Below are positions 1-7,940 of a DNA stretch of 64,000 bases, in pieces. Both the position numbers and the translations under genes were made by a program. Below the pieces are notes generated by a model. It did no database searches. It had not been told where the DNA came from and saw only the letters and a program-made list of their open reading frames with translations. Within the stretch, counting starts at the first letter, position 1. Each line of letters opens with the position of its first letter. Where the stretch lies: NCBI RefSeq assembly GCF_029873215.1, contig NZ_CP123620.1, positions 310,001 through 374,000 of the forward strand, read 5' to 3'. This DNA comes from Nocardioides sp. BP30. Lineage in GTDB: Bacteria; Actinomycetota; Actinomycetes; Propionibacteriales; Nocardioidaceae.

Positions 1-782
1 TCGTGAGCCAGCTCGGAGGTCAACCGTTGCTCGTCGAGGATGGCGCGACGCACGCGATCGAGGAGCCGGTCGAGGGTGTGGCCCAGGGCCCTGATCTCGT
101 CGGTCGGTGGGCCCAGGTCGAAGCGCCGGTCGAGGTCGTGCTCGCTCCATGCCTCCGCGGTGTGCGCCATCAATGCCACCGGCACGAGGGCGCGCCGGCT
201 CGCCCAGGCGACGAGCAACGTGGCGAGGACGACGATCGTCGCCCCGATGCCGATCGCGATGGCGAGGGCGTCGTGGATGATGTCCTGGTAGCTGTCGAGC
301 CGTTCGGAGACGACGACGACGCCGCTGACGCCACTCGGGGTCGTGAACGGTTGGGCGAGGAGCGCGAAGGCGTCGCCGATGTGGGCCCGACGCGTGGTCG
401 AGGACGTCGACAGGTCGGCGAAGAAGCGCGCCTGGGAGGGCGGCACCACTCCGGCGACGAGCCGGCCGGCCGTGTCGTAGACGGCGACACCCGGATCGAG
501 CCGGGCATCGGGGACCGAGAGTGTCCGGCTCGAGCTCGCCGACGAGGCGGAGCTGATCACCGCGTCGGCTCGATCCTCGAGCACCCTCGCGACGGCGCTG
601 TGGGAGGAACGCGAGAGTGCTACCTGGATGACGAGGATCAGCAGGATCGCGACGGTGCTGGCGAAGACGGCGGTGAGCGTGACCAGGCGACGCCGCAAGG
701 TCGAGCTGTCGCCGCCGAAGCCGCCCCAGGCCGCCAGCCTCCTGATCGGGGATGGTGCGGTCGGCCCGTGCCGGCCGCTCAC
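1..782 (-). CDS. Sensor histidine kinase, partial (cut by window edge)
   Basis: Membrane sensor kinase, the likely partner of the response regulator just upstream. I translated it from the minus strand as an open frame of 260 codons running off the left edge. It starts with GTG at 782, and the GTGA overlaps the regulator stop by 4 bp. A first membrane segment lies at about residues 33-56, an extracytoplasmic sensor at 57-168 and a second membrane segment at 172-195. A HAMP linker follows, then the start of the dimerisation helix. The last complete residue is His260 in LTSELAH, which fits the phospho-accepting H-box. The ATPase half is outside the window. No signal can be predicted from the short sensor domain. 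Confidence 0.85.
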   Translation of the reverse strand, partial: MSGRHGPTAPSPIRRLAAWGGFGGDSSTLRRRLVTLTAVFASTVAILLILVIQVALSRSSHSAVARVLEDRADAVISSASSASSSRTLSVPDARLDPGVAVYDTAGRLVAGVVPPSQARFFADLSTSSTTRRAHIGDAFALLAQPFTTPSGVSGVVVVSERLDSYQDIIHDALAIAIGIGATIVVLATLLVAWASRRALVPVALMAHTAEAWSEHDLDRRFDLGPPTDEIRALGHTLDRLLDRVRRAILDEQRLTSELAH

Positions 783-1441
783 GAGATCGTGAAGCCGACA
801 CCGCGCACGGTCGTCAGGGCGGCCGGGGAGTTGATCGACTCGAGCTTGACCCGGATGCGGCGGATGAAGCTGTCGAGCGTGTTCTCGGCGACGATGGCGC
901 CGTCGGGCCAAGCCGCCGCGACGACTGCCTGGCGACGTACGACCTCGTCCGGCCGGGAGAGCACGACAGCGAGCAGCCGGTACTCCGTGGGGGTCAACGC
1001 GACCTCACCGTCGGCCGTACGCACCGTGTGGCGGAGAGGATCGAGGACCAGACCCGACTCCTCCTTCTCGCGCCGTGACGCACGGTTGATCAGCACGGTG
1101 AGCCGCGCGATGACCTCCTTGATCTCGAAGGGCTTCACGACGTAGTCCTCGGCGCCGACGGCGAAGCCCTGCAGCTTCTCATGGGTGGCGCCGAGCGCCG
1201 TCAGGAACAGCACCGGAGCATCCTGGCCGGCGGCCTTGAGCGCCTGGACGACATCGCGACCGTCGGAGTCGGGCAAGCCGATGTCCATCACGATCGCGTC
1301 GACGCCGCTGTTCGCGTGGAACAGCTTGATCGCCTCGGCTCCGTTGAAGGCGGCGAGCACCGTGTGCCCGGCCTGTTGGAGACCACGTGCGAGCGCGCGG
1401 CGGATCGCGGGCTGGTCCTCACAGATCCCGATCGTCGCCAT
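779..1441 (-). CDS. OmpR-family two-component response regulator
   Basis: DNA-binding response regulator, 220 aa. The receiver domain (about 1-120) has acidic residues E8 and D9, phospho-acceptor D53 in VMDIGLPD, T81 and K103, all the residues needed for phosphorylation. A winged-helix output domain fills about 125-220 and ends in TVRGVGFTIS, typical of the OmpR/PhoB class. I chose the ATG at 1441 because GGGGGAAGG sits just ahead of it. An in-frame GTG 18 nt upstream would place that ribosome site inside the gene. It overlaps the kinase gene by 4 bp, so the two are translationally coupled. The COG4705 membrane gene lies 27 bp upstream on the same strand and may be in the same transcript. Confidence 0.9.
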   Translation of the reverse strand: MATIGICEDQPAIRRALARGLQQAGHTVLAAFNGAEAIKLFHANSGVDAIVMDIGLPDSDGRDVVQALKAAGQDAPVLFLTALGATHEKLQGFAVGAEDYVVKPFEIKEVIARLTVLINRASRREKEESGLVLDPLRHTVRTADGEVALTPTEYRLLAVVLSRPDEVVRRQAVVAAAWPDGAIVAENTLDSFIRRIRVKLESINSPAALTTVRGVGFTIS

Positions 1442-1468
1442 CGTGCCTTCCCCCGCCACCGTCAGTCC

Positions 1469-2269
1469 CTATGCGGCCGAGTCTGACACGGCGCGCTCCT
1501 CGGTGCGGTCAACCTTGCTGACGCTGAGGTAGACGACCACGGCAAGGATCGCTGCCAGGAACGCGAGGCTGGGCCACAGGGTGCCGAGAGCGAGGCCGCC
1601 CTCAGACTTGTCCGAGGAGAGGTAGTCGCCGATGTTGGCACCCAGCGGGCGGGTCAGGATGAAGGCGACCCAGAAGGTGGCGACGGCGTTGACCCCGGCA
1701 CGCCACGCGAGGAGGGTCAGCGCGATCAGGCCCAGGGGGAGCAGGACCGAGACGCCGGGAGTCCAGCCGGTGAGCTCGACGGTCCAGTCTCCGAGAGCGG
1801 TGCCGAGCGCGAAGGTCACCAGGACGGTGAGCCAGTACCAGGCCTCCCGCGAGCCGGTGTTCACGGCATGGATGGACAGGGTCCGCTCGCGCCACCACCA
1901 TGCGGCGAAGACGACGACGAGGAGCACGGAGAAGACGGTGCTGCTGATCCACAGCGGCACGTTGTGGCCGTCGGTGAGGTTGTCGGTCAGCAGCGTGCCC
2001 TCCACGCTGACGAGCACCACCGTCAGCCAGTAGATCCAGGGCGTGTAGCGCCGGGTGCGGAACTGGACGGCGAGCGCGACGATGAGCGCGACGCCGAACA
2101 GGATGGTCGTGTTGACCAGGCCGAACCCGACCGTCTCGTTGATGTAGTCGGCGAAGCTCTCCCCGACACTCGTGCACAGGATCTTGATGACCCAGAACCA
2201 CACCGTGATCTCGGGAACCTTGTTCAGCATGGCGCCGCGAAGCGTCGGCGCAGGCGTGTACGTCGTCAT
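1469..2269 (-). CDS. COG4705-type polytopic membrane protein
   Basis: Integral membrane protein of 266 aa with about eight hydrophobic segments. It resembles the COG4705 family of uncharacterised membrane proteins. Two similar elements, one near residues 20-50 (KILCTSVGESFADYI) and one near 210-235 (FILTRPLGANIGDYL), suggest an internal duplication of a T-x-G-x-x-x-(A/G)-D-Y motif, as in transporters built from inverted or tandem repeats. It is the first gene before the response regulator and kinase, so it may be made with that system or sensed by it. The substrate is unknown and I do not assign one. Confidence 0.7.
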   Translation of the reverse strand: MTTYTPAPTLRGAMLNKVPEITVWFWVIKILCTSVGESFADYINETVGFGLVNTTILFGVALIVALAVQFRTRRYTPWIYWLTVVLVSVEGTLLTDNLTDGHNVPLWISSTVFSVLLVVVFAAWWWRERTLSIHAVNTGSREAWYWLTVLVTFALGTALGDWTVELTGWTPGVSVLLPLGLIALTLLAWRAGVNAVATFWVAFILTRPLGANIGDYLSSDKSEGGLALGTLWPSLAFLAAILAVVVYLSVSKVDRTEERAVSDSAA

Positions 2270-2341
2270 GTCCAGCAGGCTGGTCGGTCAGCGGTGCCAT
2301 TCACCTGACCGGCCGACGAAGGCCTGCGGACGAGCCGCCTT

Positions 2342-2365
2342 CCAACCATGTCAATGACACGTTGG
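2342..2365. promoter_or_regulatory. Operator-like imperfect dyad between divergent genes
   Basis: The outer arms CCAAC and GTTGG enclose a perfect inner palindrome, TGTCAATGACA, in the 164-bp region between the COG4705 gene and the GT2 gene. It could be a binding site for the neighbouring response regulator, but that is only a positional guess. Confidence 0.35.
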
Positions 2366-2433
2366 ATCGCCGATGGTTGACCGGTGAGCACAGCTGTGGG
2401 GGTTCGCACCTCCGGCACGGAAGGTCATGGAGC

Positions 2434-3228
2434 TTGAGTACTGATCTGGGGCCTCTCGGCCGCGCGATCATGGTGATCCCGACCTACAACGAGGCTGCCA
2501 ACCTCGGTTGGATCGTCGCTCGGTTGCGGCGAGCGGAACCCGAGGTCGACGTCCTGGTCGTCGACGACAACTCCCCCGACGGCACCGGCTCCCTCGCCGA
2601 GGAGCTCGCGGCGTCGGACCAGCACGTGCACGTGCTGCACCGCACCGAGAAGAACGGCCTGGGCGCCGCCTACCTCGAGGGCTTCGCCTGGGCGCTCGCC
2701 CAGGGTTACGACGTCATCGGGGAGATGGACGCCGACGGCTCCCACCAGCCCGAGGAGCTGCATCGGTTGCTCGACGCGCTGCAGGCCGCCGACCTCGTCA
2801 TCGGGTCGCGCTACGTGGCGGGCGGCTCGGTGGTGAACTGGCCGCTCTCGCGCCAGGCGCTCTCCCGGGCCGGCAACCTCTATGTGCGCCTCCTGCTGGG
2901 GATCGGCGTGCGCGATGCGACGGGCGGCTTCCGGGTGTTCCGGCGCCAGACGCTGGAGAAGGTCGACCTCGGCTCGGTGGAGTCCGCCGGCTACGTCTTC
3001 CAGACCGATCTGGCGACCCGGACGGTGCGGGCGGGCATGGTCGTCGCGGAGGTACCGATCGAGTTCGTCGAGCGGGTGCGCGGCTCCTCGAAGATGAGCG
3101 GGACGGTCGCCTCGGAGTCTCTCCGGCTCGTCACGGTGTGGGGCCTGCGCGAGCGCCGCCAGCAGCTCGCCCGAGCCTGGCGCCGTACGTCAGGACGCAG
3201 GCCCGCCCGAACCCGTCGTCCCCGATGA
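2434..3228 (+). CDS. Polyprenol monophosphomannose synthase-like GT2
   Basis: Family 2 glycosyltransferase of 264 aa that probably moves mannose from GDP-mannose to polyprenyl phosphate on the cytoplasmic face of the membrane. Sequence marks are [11 protein letters not shown] near the start, [10 protein letters not shown] for nucleotide-sugar binding and [11 protein letters not shown] with the acidic metal-binding residues. This order is typical of DPM1/Ppm1 synthases. It has no C-terminal membrane domain, as in the single-domain members. I chose TTG at 2434, preceded by GGAAGG 9 nt away; longer readings add a non-conserved N-terminus. The 3' end overlaps the convergent GT39-like gene by 39 bp. 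A GT39 enzyme would use the polyprenol-linked sugar made here, so the pair makes biochemical sense. Confidence 0.85.
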
Positions 3229-4779
3229 CCGCCGAAGCTCGAAGATGGCTGTCGAGGGGCCTCGCCAGGCGCGCACCATGCGGTAGCCGAGCCGGTCGAG
3301 GAGCAGCAGGTCCGGGTCGCCGGGTGCCGTGAGCGGCAGGGCGGCGTCCGTGACGACGAACAGGCGGCTGCGGGGTGCGGCGGTGGTCAACCTCGCGCTG
3401 ACGGCGGCGAGCGGGTAGTCGCGGCCCCACAGACTCCGGTTCTGGGTCGGGGTGAGGTGCTGTGTCACATCCCGGAGCCCGCTCACCGCCCCGGGATAGG
3501 CGATCGCGAGCTTGGCTGTCGACACCGTCCTACGTCCGCGGAGGTTGAGATAGGCGATGTCGTCGCCGGCCCGCGCATGTCGGCGCAGGTAGGCGGCCGC
3601 GACTCGCCAGTCGCTCGCCTTCTTGGCCGTCGTCGTTCGCAGCGTCAGCGCGATCGGCGCCGCCAGGACCACCAGCAGAACGCCGCTGGTCACCTGACGC
3701 CATGACGAGCGCAAGCGCGCGATGGCCGCCCCTACCAGCAGCGCGAGGGCCGGAGCGGTGAACGTGGCGTACCGGGGGCTGTAGAGCGGCTTGATCGCGT
3801 AGCTGTAGGCGAGGATCAGCGCGGTCGGCACCACGAGCCAGCACAGCGCGAGCAACACCAGCGGGCGCTCGGCACGACTGCGCCCGAGACCTCTCACCAC
3901 CGCGAGTACCGCCAGCGTCACCACCACGACCGCCAGGGCCAGCACCGCCAGCGTCCACGGCGGCCCGACGCGCACCGTCTGGGCGTGGGTGGGCAGCTCA
4001 CCGGTGAAGAACTGCTGGAGCAGCACCTGCACGAGCGTCACCCGCAGCGGAGGAGCCGTGTGAAAGGGAAGCTGCCACTGCTCGTGATGAGCCATCACCA
4101 CCATCGGGCTCAGCAGCAGCGCGACGACGGCCGCCGCCGCTGCCGCCGGACGCAGCCGCTGCCGGGAGAGGAGCGAGACGGCGAGGAGGTGAGCGGCAGC
4201 GAGGAGCAGCAGATAGATGAACAGGACGCTGGCCGCGAGGAGCGCGAAGGCGTACCGCAGCCAGCGCCAGGTGCCTCCCCGCCGCAGGGCTGCCACCAGC
4301 GCGAGCGTGACCCAGACGGCGGCGGCGAGGTCGAAGGCGTAGGACCGCGCCTCCCCGCCGGCCCAGACCGTCCGGGGCAGGATGGCCAGCACGAGTCCCG
4401 CGCAGGTTCCGGTACGGCGGTCGACGAGCCGGGTGGCGAGCAGAACGAGGCCGGCCGCACCCAGGCCGACGGCGAGAGCCGAGGGCAGGCGGAGCGCGAG
4501 CGCGCTGCGACCCGCCAGCGCGATCCAGAAGTGCATGAAGAGGTAGTAGAGGCCGTGCACCGCATCGATGCGCGTGATGAGCGCCCACCATGCCGGGATG
4601 CTCCGGGTGGCCGCGGAGACGGTGGCTGCCTCGTCGGTCCACAGCGAGGGATGCCCGATCCGGATCAGGCTGAGGACGGTCGCGACCAGCCCGACCGCCA
4701 GTGCGGTGCTCGTTCGGGCGCCGTCCGGCGCCGAGGGCCGGCTATCGGCTCCGGGTGGCAGCAGAACGGTGGCGCCCAC
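3190..4779 (-). CDS. GT39-like polytopic glycosyltransferase
   Basis: Membrane glycosyltransferase of about 529 aa with ten or more hydrophobic segments. After the first membrane helix comes [16 protein letters not shown], whose Asp-Glu pair is the usual catalytic position in the first outer loop of GT-C enzymes (PMT/GT39 and ArnT). The donor would be a polyprenyl-phosphate sugar, plausibly the product of the convergent GT2. I chose GTG at 4779 because TACCGT lies 7 nt before it, the leaderless promoter pattern seen across the window. An in-frame GTG at 4842 has only a poorly spaced ribosome site. The acceptor is unknown. The PIG-L and flippase/GT4 genes follow the same strand upstream. Confidence 0.75.
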
Positions 4780-4786
4780 GCCGCAG

Positions 4787-4792
4787 ACGGTA
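4787..4792 (-). promoter_or_regulatory. Leaderless -10 element of the GT39-like gene
   Basis: TACCGT on the minus strand, 7 nt before the GTG at 4779, fits TAnnnT with transcription starting at the start codon. Confidence 0.4.
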
Positions 4793-4869
4793 GGCCGCGC
4801 CGCATGCCGGCAACCTGGGTGAGACGCGAGCCCGAGCAGCACCTCTCACCGGCGGCGGCCGACGGTGTG

Positions 4870-5619
4870 TCAGGGTCGCACGCGGAAGTACTCGTACCCG
4901 AGCACGCGGCGGGCGACCGGGCGAGGCAGGGCCAGCAGCACTGCCAGCGTCCGGACACCCCCCGTGGTCTGCGAGGCGTGGGCGGCCAGGGCCGACCGCT
5001 TGGCGCCCCACTGGGGCCGCACGTCGACCACGACGTCGATCTCGGCGCGATCGGAGTAGATCTCGTCCCCGGGCAGCGTCATGCCGGGCAGCAGCGAGCG
5101 CATCGGTCGCACCAGCCGCAACGATCGCACGAGCCAGGTGCGGTCGAGCGTCGCCTCCCACAGGGCCGGGCGGCGGCGCGCGAGCGCTTGAGCCGCCTGT
5201 GCCACCCGGTGGACCTGCACGTGGTCAGGGTGCCCGTACCCGCCGTGTGCGTCGTAGCCGGTGAGCACCGTGGCCCCCTCCTCGTCGAGGATCGCCGCGA
5301 CACGGCGCGCCGCTATGAGGATCGGCACGTCGATGAAGCGTGTGCGGGCGGCGGACGGGGCGGCCGCCATGCCGGAGTCGGCGTAGTCCAGCCATACGAC
5401 GCGGGCGACGCCGAGGATCGCGGCGGCTCGCAGCAGCTCGGCGCGTCGCTGCACGCCCAGCGGCGTGCCGGCTTCGGAGGAGCCGGTCAGCCCCGCTGCC
5501 CCGTCGGTGGCCAGCACCAGGATCACCCTGTCACCGGCTGCCGACCGTTGAGCGAGCCAGCCGCCGGTCAGCAGCGCCTCGTCATCGGGATGGGCGTGGA
5601 GCGCGACGATCGTGTCCAT
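4870..5619 (-). CDS. PIG-L family deacetylase
   Basis: Zinc-dependent LmbE/PIG-L deacetylase, 249 aa. AHPDDE at residues 9-14 and GHPDH at 129-133 are the two metal-binding signatures of the family, which removes acetyl groups from N-acetylglucosamine-type sugars (GlcNAc-PI, GlcNAc-inositol, other glycoconjugates). The ATG at 5619 is only 7 bp after the stop of the flippase/GT4 fusion gene. A longer reading from 5802 would overlap that gene and adds a low-complexity arginine-rich N-terminus, so I reject it. Context points to a glycan or glycolipid made with the adjacent transferases. A role in mycothiol synthesis (MshB/Mca) is possible, but nothing else nearby is specific to mycothiol. Confidence 0.85.
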   Translation of the reverse strand: MDTIVALHAHPDDEALLTGGWLAQRSAAGDRVILVLATDGAAGLTGSSEAGTPLGVQRRAELLRAAAILGVARVVWLDYADSGMAAAPSAARTRFIDVPILIAARRVAAILDEEGATVLTGYDAHGGYGHPDHVQVHRVAQAAQALARRRPALWEATLDRTWLVRSLRLVRPMRSLLPGMTLPGDEIYSDRAEIDVVVDVRPQWGAKRSALAAHASQTTGGVRTLAVLLALPRPVARRVLGYEYFRVRP

Positions 5620-5626
5620 CTCGGTG

Positions 5627-7885
5627 TCAGGCGCCGGCCGCCCGCGGCAGCGCACGTGCGGCCGGTCGAGGCTCGCGTCCGTGTCCCGCCGCGAGCGCCG
5701 CCTCGTGGTACAGCTCGGTGGTGCGATCGAGGACCCACGTCCAGTCCTGGCGCGGTGGCACCCGGCGGTTGTGCTCGGCGAGACGCGTGCGCAGACGAGC
5801 ATCTTTGGCGAGGTCGGCGATGGCGACTGCCATCTGGGCGTCGCTGTCGATCAGGAGACCGCCGACGCGGTCGCTGACGAACTCCTCGATGCCACTGCGG
5901 CGACGCGCCACGACCGGCAGACCGGTACAGCGGGCCTCCAGCGCTGCCAGGCCGAAGGACTCCTTCGGTGCGGGGGACACGTACAGCGTGGCCGCGCGCA
6001 GCTCGGCGAGCACCTGCTTGCGCGAGAGCCTGCCGGTGAACCGCACGACGCCGTCGAGCCGGTGCCGGGCGACATAGCGCTCGAGCCGCCGCCGCAGCGG
6101 GCCGTCACCCACGATCACCAGGTCGACGTCCGGGTTGAGCCGTCGGGCAGCGCGGAAGATGCGCAGCAACGGCATCGGGCGCTTGCGCGGCATCAGACGC
6201 ATGACGCTCACCACCGTGGTGTGTGAGCCCGAGACCCTCGCTGCGGGGGCTGCCGGCGCTGCGCTCGACGGGAGGGGAGGCCGCGGCGCTCCGTAGCGCC
6301 AGTCCGACACCTCGATCGCGTTCGGGAGCACCGCCACCGAGCGGCGCAGCGCGGATTCGAAGGATGTCGCGGCGGCGGTGCTCACCGCCGACCAGGCGAC
6401 CGGCCAGCGGCGGAGGCTGGCCCGTGCGGCGAAGCGGAGGACGGTCGCCGCCCCGGTCCACATCGAGTGGACGGTGATGAGGGTGGCGATCTCGGCGCCT
6501 GCGGCGGCGCGAGCAAGCCGCAGACCGTAGGGCGAGAGCACCGACAGGTGCACGTGCACGACATCACACTCGGCCAGCTCGCGGGTGGCCTGCCGCACCG
6601 AGAGGCGCCGTACCCATGCCGGGTCCTCGCTCGCGTCGCTCGCGGGAGGAGTGATCACCCGTGCGTCGAGGCCCCGGGCGCGCTGGTGACGCGCCAGGTC
6701 GTCCACGTGGGTCTCGATCCCGCCCAGCCTCGGGAGGAAGACATCGGTGACGTGGGCGATACGCGTCCCCGGCTGGGCCGGATCGCGAGGGGTTGCGCGA
6801 TGTGCCCCGGGGAGCGTGGCGATGGGCGCAGCTGTCGGTTGCCGACGGCTCGCCCGACGACGGACCAGCACCCACAACGCCAGCGCTCCTCCTCCGACCG
6901 GGATCTCGACGGCGAAGACGAAGGCGCGGTACAGCACCGCACCGGCGGTGACGGCCGTCGGGTCACCGCCGAGGGCGAGCAGCATGCCGACCAGACCGAT
7001 GTCCGCGATGCCGATACCGCCCGGGGTGAGGGGCAGGACGGTGAGCGCGCGTTCGACCGCGAAGCCGGCGAGGATCACGGGCCAGCTGGCGCCGACGCCG
7101 GTCAGATGCAGGCACCAGCCGAGCAGCACCGCCTGCAATGCCAGGTAGCCGCCGATGCCGAGGGACATCCGAAGCCAGCCGCGCGCCACGAGACGAGCGC
7201 AGTCGCTGCGGATCTCGAGAAGGTGCTGGGCGAGTGCGAGATCACGATCGCGCCCGATCACCCGCAGCGGTGCGCGCACGACCCACTCGACGGTTCCCCC
7301 GATCATCGAAGCACCGCGCGGGCTGAGCAGCAGCGGTGCAGCGACAGCGCAGACGCAGACGAAGGCGCCCGCCGAGATGAGGGAGAAGGTGCGGAGCGAC
7401 GGCGAGACGGCGATCCCGGCGTGAGCCAGCGCCACGAGCGCGACGACGGGCAGCAACAGCTTCGCGCCGACGTCCCACAGGTTGGTGAGGAACGTGAACC
7501 CGGTGAAGGTCCGGGCGTCGAGACCCCACGACTTCATCATCCGGCGGTTCAGCTCGACACCGGCGGCGCCTCCCAAGGGCACCACGTTGGACACCGCGCT
7601 GCCCGTGAGGTTGAGCGTGAGCGCACGCCGGTGCGAGAGCCGCGGTGCGGCGGCGGTCAGCACGAACGTGTGCACGAGCAGGCCGGCGAACCACACCGCC
7701 ACCAGGCCCAGGGCGGTGCTCCATCGCAGCTGGGCGAAGGCGGGGAGGACGCTGTGCCAGGTCACGCCGACCAGCTTCGGGAGGCCCGCCGCGACAAGAG
7801 CCGCGGCGATGGCCCACGAAGCCACGAAGCGGAGGCCGCGACCCAGGCCGGCGCGGCCAGGGTGGGGCGCGGATGAGGTGGACAC
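5627..7885 (-). CDS. Flippase-like membrane domain fused to GT4 glycosyltransferase
   Basis: Two-domain protein of 752 aa. Residues about 15-340 form a polytopic domain like the lysylphosphatidylglycerol synthase/UPF0104 flippase-like family, with SNVVPLGGAAGVELNRR and LTPGGIGIADIGLVG as landmarks. Residues about 370-740 are a GT4 transferase with a GGIETHV N-terminal loop and the E-x7-E motif in KESFGLAALEA. Both halves are in one frame with no stop between them. I chose GTG at 7885, which has TACGTT 6 nt before it. The fusion suggests that the sugar is added and the lipid-linked product moved across the membrane by one polypeptide; this is inference. PIG-L and GT39-like genes follow downstream. 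Confidence 0.8.
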   Translation of the reverse strand: MSTSSAPHPGRAGLGRGLRFVASWAIAAALVAAGLPKLVGVTWHSVLPAFAQLRWSTALGLVAVWFAGLLVHTFVLTAAAPRLSHRRALTLNLTGSAVSNVVPLGGAAGVELNRRMMKSWGLDARTFTGFTFLTNLWDVGAKLLLPVVALVALAHAGIAVSPSLRTFSLISAGAFVCVCAVAAPLLLSPRGASMIGGTVEWVVRAPLRVIGRDRDLALAQHLLEIRSDCARLVARGWLRMSLGIGGYLALQAVLLGWCLHLTGVGASWPVILAGFAVERALTVLPLTPGGIGIADIGLVGMLLALGGDPTAVTAGAVLYRAFVFAVEIPVGGGALALWVLVRRRASRRQPTAAPIATLPGAHRATPRDPAQPGTRIAHVTDVFLPRLGGIETHVDDLARHQRARGLDARVITPPASDASEDPAWVRRLSVRQATRELAECDVVHVHLSVLSPYGLRLARAAAGAEIATLITVHSMWTGAATVLRFAARASLRRWPVAWSAVSTAAATSFESALRRSVAVLPNAIEVSDWRYGAPRPPLPSSAAPAAPAARVSGSHTTVVSVMRLMPRKRPMPLLRIFRAARRLNPDVDLVIVGDGPLRRRLERYVARHRLDGVVRFTGRLSRKQVLAELRAATLYVSPAPKESFGLAALEARCTGLPVVARRRSGIEEFVSDRVGGLLIDSDAQMAVAIADLAKDARLRTRLAEHNRRVPPRQDWTWVLDRTTELYHEAALAAGHGREPRPAARALPRAAGA

Positions 7886-7891
7886 CTTGGC

Positions 7892-7897
7892 AACGTA
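7892..7897 (-). promoter_or_regulatory. Leaderless -10 element of the flippase/GT4 gene
   Basis: TACGTT, 6 nt before GTG 7885 on the minus strand, fits the TAnnnT pattern. Confidence 0.45.
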
Positions 7898-7940
7898 GGA
7901 CTCGGTTCGTGCAGGAAACATGACCTACCGCGCCGGGCCG

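Noticed and set aside
3985-5877. Plus-strand open frame of about 630 codons
   Set aside because: Shadow of the GT39-like and PIG-L genes, whose motifs are clear on the minus strand.
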